NCBI GenBank assembly: GCA_002434245.1
Contig: DJJR01000080.1
Span: 135,619 to 199,618, forward strand
Length of the DNA stretch: 64,000 nucleotides
Reading direction: 5' to 3'
Source: Pelosinus fermentans
GTDB lineage: Bacteria > Bacillota > Negativicutes > DSM-13327
Both the position numbers and the translations under genes were made by a program. Position 1 is the stretch's first letter. The number at the start of each line of letters is the position of its first letter. Of this stretch, positions 60,867 to 64,000 are shown piece after piece. Below the pieces are notes generated by a model that made no database searches, had not been told where the DNA came from, and saw only the letters and a list, made by a program, of their open reading frames with translations.

Positions 60867-60994
60867 AGGTAATTCCTCCTTGTAGTAAGGCTATTCGTAA
60901 AATAATAGAATGTAATAAAAACCAGCAAGTTAAGAATAGTGTTTGCATTATACTACTATCCGAATCCATCCTTACCACCCCCCTCCAAAATAAT

Positions 60995-61225
60995 AAAAAA
61001 CCTCTCACAAAGTGAAAGGCTTTTGTTCATTATCAAACTATAAGCATAAACCTTCCTCACTCGTTTGAGTTTTAGCACTGCATAACGTAGAGTACGAACT
61101 TAAATTACTCAGCCACATTATGTAAAACCTTAATCCGGTAATACCTGTTATACCCATTGGTGTCTCTCGACGTTTTTGGGCAGTGGCCTATATTTATGCA
61201 GGAGCCTCACCTAACGAAGAATTCA
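60995..61225 (-). promoter_or_regulatory. M-box (ykoK) Mg2+ riboswitch with terminator
   Basis: Read on the minus strand from 61219: TTCGTTAGGTGAGGCTCCTG, CATAAATATAGGCCACTGCC, AAAAACGTCGAGAGAC, CCAATGGGTATAACAGG, CCGGATTAAGGTTTTACATA and ATGTGGCTGAG. These are the conserved blocks of the M-box aptamer. It ends with a terminator stem CCTCTCAC-AAA-GTGAAAGG (61001-61019) followed by TTTTTTATT. High Mg2+ should stop transcription before the ABC permease gene at 60866. Outside the riboswitch, its promoter and the following leader, the gap 60867-61512 holds nothing further. Confidence 0.93.
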
Positions 61226-61238
61226 ATTATCTGAACTT

Positions 61239-61267
61239 AGAATACCATCATTCCGAAAAAATGTCAA
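61239..61267 (-). promoter_or_regulatory. Promoter of the M-box leader
   Basis: On the minus strand TTGACA (61262-61267), a 17-nt spacer, TATTCT (61239-61244). A second TTGACATTTT lies about 20 bp further upstream, so tandem promoters are possible. Confidence 0.75.
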
Positions 61268-61512
61268 ACTCATTTGCAAAATGTCAATGTCTATTTTTCG
61301 TCAAAAAGACAAATAAATCAACTTAATAAATGATTTTTGCTTATTTTTGTACTCATAATCACCCAAAATTCATCTATATTGCAGTTATACGTTGTTTTCC
61401 AGAACATTGCATCTGTATGTAATACATCATATTTGCTTTCAAATTCATCCATAATGTTACTGCTGCTTATTTTTCTAGATAGCTTATTCTACCTTTCATC
61501 ATTTATCTATGG

Positions 61513-62139
61513 CTATCTCCGTTCCGAAAAAGCTACCCGCAGTCCAAAACCGATAAAGATTATCCCTGTTATCCAATTTAAATAGACCTGTATTCTTTCA
61601 TTTTTTGCGATCCAGTAACGTAGTTTCTCGGCTACTGCTGCATAGGCGGTCATTACAAAAAAGCCCATAATAACAAACATTGCACCAAGCAGAAGCATTT
61701 GCTGTTGGGCATAATCACTTTGGATACTAATAAATTGAGGCAAAAAGCTCATAAAAAACAGTGTAGTCTTTGGATTTAGCGCAGAAGTGAAGAAGCCAGT
61801 TAAAAATAGCTCTTTACTCTTCTTTTTCTTCTCCGAAGACTTTATGAATAACTGCTGCTGATTAAAAAAACATCGTATTCCAACGTAAAATAAATAGCTG
61901 GCACCAAGCATTTTTACGATGAAAAACGCCAACGATGACACCTGTAATAGTACTGCTAAGCCTAAAGAAGCTGCCAATACTTGGACCAGATCCCCCGCTG
62001 ATGCCCCCAATACTGCCTTAAATGCTGCTTTACGTCCCTCGGTCATCCCTTTGGTAACAACATATATTGTGTTTGGCCCGGGTGATATCAGTAGAATAAA
62101 CGATATAGAAATAAATAGAAATATATTGCCCATTTCCAC
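61513..62139 (-). CDS. LysE/RhtB family amino-acid exporter
   Basis: 208 residues, six membrane helices, with the LysE signature LLISPGPNTIYVVTKGMTEG and KMLGASYLFYVGIRCF; a Lys-rich loop (SSEKKKKSKELF) in mid-protein. It exports amino acids or related compounds. The GTG start at 62139 follows AAAGGAG by 9 nt. Single gene. Confidence 0.93.
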   Translation of the reverse strand: MEMGNIFLFISISFILLISPGPNTIYVVTKGMTEGRKAAFKAVLGASAGDLVQVLAASLGLAVLLQVSSLAFFIVKMLGASYLFYVGIRCFFNQQQLFIKSSEKKKKSKELFLTGFFTSALNPKTTLFFMSFLPQFISIQSDYAQQQMLLLGAMFVIMGFFVMTAYAAVAEKLRYWIAKNERIQVYLNWITGIIFIGFGLRVAFSERR

Positions 62140-62258
62140 ATGGAAACACTCCTTTATTATATTTTTGTTGACTCTTAGATTATAACCTTACTTCAATATT
62201 ACTGTAGGCCCTCCAGGTTCATCATAAGTATTTGTGCTCGTTTCCCAAATAACATAGA

Positions 62259-62690
62259 TTATTCAAGATCCTTTGAAAAAATATTTAAATCACTTCTTTT
62301 ATGAAACTTGATATGCTTCCAGAAGTTCATACCTTGCTGGTTATTCGAAAACACAAATAAATGACATTTACTTATTCCTTCTTCTTTAAGCTTTGCAAAG
62401 CAATTTTTGACTAATCTGCTTGCTATTCCTTTCTTCCTGCAAATAGGACTCACAGCTAAGTGATGAAGATATCCTCTTCTCCCATCATGTCCACATAATA
62501 TGGCACCCACAATTTGTTGCCTTTCGTCTTCAGCGACAAAACTCAAACCAACATTTCGTTTTAAAAACTTATTTATATTTACTTGAGTATCCGCATCACT
62601 TAATCCTATACCTTCAATGCTTGACCAAAGCCTTACTACTTGTTCGTAATCCTCAATACTCATTTCCCGTATTATAATCGTATCCTCCAA
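62259..62690 (-). CDS. GNAT family N-acetyltransferase
   Basis: 143 residues: IIREMSIEDYEQVVRLWSSI, then HHLAVSPICRKKGIASRLVK as acetyl-CoA motif A and FSNNQQGMNFWKHIKFHKRS as motif B. The start is TTG 62690 following AAAGGAG; an ATG nine codons later is the alternative. Substrate unknown. Confidence 0.9.
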   Translation of the reverse strand: MEDTIIIREMSIEDYEQVVRLWSSIEGIGLSDADTQVNINKFLKRNVGLSFVAEDERQQIVGAILCGHDGRRGYLHHLAVSPICRKKGIASRLVKNCFAKLKEEGISKCHLFVFSNNQQGMNFWKHIKFHKRSDLNIFSKDLE

Positions 62691-62823
62691 AGAACTCTCT
62701 CCTTTTGTCGGTAGTTTAAATTTCGCATTTAATAAATTTAAGCCTATAATAATTTTTTTCTAAAGCCGGTAAATTAGTTTCTTAAACCATCAAGCTGTTC
62801 TCCGAAAATACCAACTTACTTCT

Positions 62824-63321
62824 CTATACTAGTTTAAAGAGATCTTCAAGATAGGTAAATGTATTCATAAATTCACCTAACTCTATCAGGGATTGAATCT
62901 GACTTGGAGTTGCCCATTTCGCGCCACGCACTTCTTCCGGCTGATAAATAACATCTGCAATATCTACTTCTTCCTTGAAGAACCACACATCTATAAAATC
63001 GGGACAATCTTGGTGTTGACGTTTTAATCGAAAAAGATATTTTCCACTTGCAGAAGATAAGTGAATACCGATCTCTTCCTTTACTTCTCGTAAAGCAGCT
63101 TTCAAACTATCATCGCCAGCAATTGCTGCACCAACAGTCGTTTCCCACATATTAGGGAACATTTTGTTAGGCGTACGTTTTGTAATTAAAAATTCTCCTT
63201 TGTTATTTTTTATCCATACATGTACAAGGAGATGATATTCATCTTGTCCCATCGGTTTCCCACGCTCAACAGTTCTACCTGTCTTATTCCCATCTCCGTC
63301 AAGGATATCCCAAAGTTCCAT
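62824..63321 (-). CDS. NUDIX hydrolase, IPP-isomerase-like subgroup
   Basis: 165 residues with the NUDIX box GAAIAGDDSLKAALREVKEE then IGI (the first Glu of the usual box is Asp). The N-terminus MELWDILDGDGNKTGRTVER is typical of the YfcD/IDI-type NUDIX proteins. It hydrolyses a nucleoside-diphosphate-linked compound of unknown nature. AAGGGGGGATTAA precedes the ATG. Confidence 0.92.
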   Translation of the reverse strand: MELWDILDGDGNKTGRTVERGKPMGQDEYHLLVHVWIKNNKGEFLITKRTPNKMFPNMWETTVGAAIAGDDSLKAALREVKEEIGIHLSSASGKYLFRLKRQHQDCPDFIDVWFFKEEVDIADVIYQPEEVRGAKWATPSQIQSLIELGEFMNTFTYLEDLFKLV

Positions 63322-63743
63322 TTAATCCCCCCTTCTGACTTGTCAATTTTTAACCAACTTTATTGCCGATACTAGATTTTTTCTTTATGTAAACTTATTT
63401 AAAAAGAATCTAAATATAAAAGCCATACTCCAAATTCATGGAATACAGCCTCTAGCAAATTTACTAGTCAGTTGTAATTAATTTTATTACTAATTTATAT
63501 TTTTATCAATAATCCCTTCCATGTTAATTTATTTCAATATTATTGTTGAGTAGAGTGTCTTCTTTTATTAATATCGTAGCTACTTTCATAAAGATATAGA
63601 TGTTTAATAACTTTCAAATAAAATTTTGTAATTAGCTTTAGCCTATTATACACAATTAGCACTATAAATTAACAGAATTTTATTTCACCATAGATGTAAC
63701 GCACTATCAGTGAAACCTCTCTATAATCTACAGGGGTGAAGCG
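63322..63743. other. AT-rich gap without recognised features
   Basis: 422 bp of very AT-rich sequence between the NUDIX gene and the XRE gene. I see no open frame of note, no clear hairpin and no repeat copy. Confidence 0.5.
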
Positions 63744-63989
63744 ATTATAAAAACAAGTTATGATGAACGTTATCGACAGATAGCTAAAAAAATTGCTTAT
63801 TATCGTATGAAAAGAGGATTTTCCCAGGATGAACTCGCTGATAAAATTCACATCAGCAAGAGCTATCTGAGTAAGATCGAAGCGCCTAATTCCACCAAAG
63901 CCTATTCACTGAATGTTCTATTTGCTATATCTGATGGCTTAGACGTAAATATAATAAAGTTTTTTATACCAATTGAAGAAAAAGAATAA
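63744..63989 (+). CDS. Small XRE-family helix-turn-helix regulator, probable ATT start
   Basis: 81 residues as (M)IKTSYDERYRQIAKKIAYYR then MKRGFSQDELADKIHISKSY and LSKIEAPNSTKAYSLNVLFA. It is one XRE/Cro-C1 domain (SQDELADKIHISKSYLSKIE is the helix-turn-helix) with a short tail. The first ATG (63807) would cut off helix 1. The frame is open upstream to an AGGGG site at 63732-63736; seven bases after it stand ATT and ATA codons. So a rare ATT (63744) or ATA start is the best fit. Confidence 0.7.
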   Translation: MIKTSYDERYRQIAKKIAYYRMKRGFSQDELADKIHISKSYLSKIEAPNSTKAYSLNVLFAISDGLDVNIIKFFIPIEEKE

Positions 63990-64000
63990 AAGCGATATCT

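Noticed and set aside
61337..61585. 82-codon plus-strand frame upstream of the M-box region and overlapping the LysE gene
   Set aside because: Runs into the 3' end of the LysE gene on the other strand and has no ribosome site.

Overview
The window looks like chromosome from a low-GC, anaerobic, diderm Firmicute, most likely a Negativicute of the Sporomusaceae (Pelosinus or Sporomusa type). This rests on gene content: a Ni-Fe CO dehydrogenase with CooC and CooA, a three-subunit [FeFe] hydrogenase of the NAD-linked HydABC type, a Na+-pump decarboxylase module, many PTS genes, strong AGGAGG ribosome sites with frequent GTG/TTG starts, and a small secreted protein ending in Phe that resembles an outer-membrane beta-barrel. 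No phage, plasmid, insertion sequence, rRNA, tRNA or CRISPR array was seen.

Layout. 1-5500: edge of a DUF362 ferredoxin-like gene, a glutathione peroxidase, an ECF-type sigma factor followed by two small membrane proteins, a two-gene LysO exporter, an aldo/keto reductase and a hotdog thioesterase. 5700-7880: Na+-pump decarboxylase subunits (beta, gamma/delta-like, biotin carrier) with two tiny membrane peptides and no carboxyltransferase. 8190-14480: an old-yellow-enzyme, two secreted proteins of unknown role, and a dicarboxylate/glutamate symporter divergent from a GlnK/GlnL-like two-component system. 14580-17030: a TauABC/SsuABC-like ABC importer. 17300-20890: cooC, cooS and cooA, with a consensus CooA box before cooS. 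21190-24330: MarR plus a P1B ATPase, and a CBO0543-family membrane protein. 24400-32280: PTS operon 1 (IIB, IIC, IIA, hydroxyacid dehydrogenase, class II aldolase) behind a textbook sigma-54 promoter, then its LevR-type activator and an LsrG-like protein. 32745-38670: a possible permuted papain-like protein, the HydABC hydrogenase and a GNAT protein. 38740-41764: an ArsR/CadC repressor with promoter and operator, and a CadA-like P1B ATPase. 42000-47070: NRDE protein, L-2-hydroxyacid dehydrogenase, chemotaxis receptor, Hsp20. 47300-50660: stress-type small proteins, a secreted protein behind a Fur-like box, an EamA exporter and a PEBP protein. 50900-57120: PTS operon 2 (IIA, IIB, IIC, hydroxyacid dehydrogenase, class II aldolase/adducin) with a PRD regulator. 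57830-61270: a two-gene ABC transporter behind an M-box Mg2+ riboswitch. 61500-64000: LysE exporter, GNAT, NUDIX and an XRE regulator with no standard start codon.

The most notable items are the M-box in front of an ABC transporter that has no binding protein; the pair of PTS-dehydrogenase-aldolase operons with unrelated aldolases and regulators; the compact CooA-controlled cooSC unit; the Na+-pump membrane module lacking its carboxyltransferase; a secreted-protein gene whose natural start is out of frame by one base in an A9 tract; and a scattered family of intergenic inverted repeats, two copies of which match over about 125 bp at a distance of 33 kb in opposite orientation. Family names come from recognising sequence motifs by eye. 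No database search was possible.
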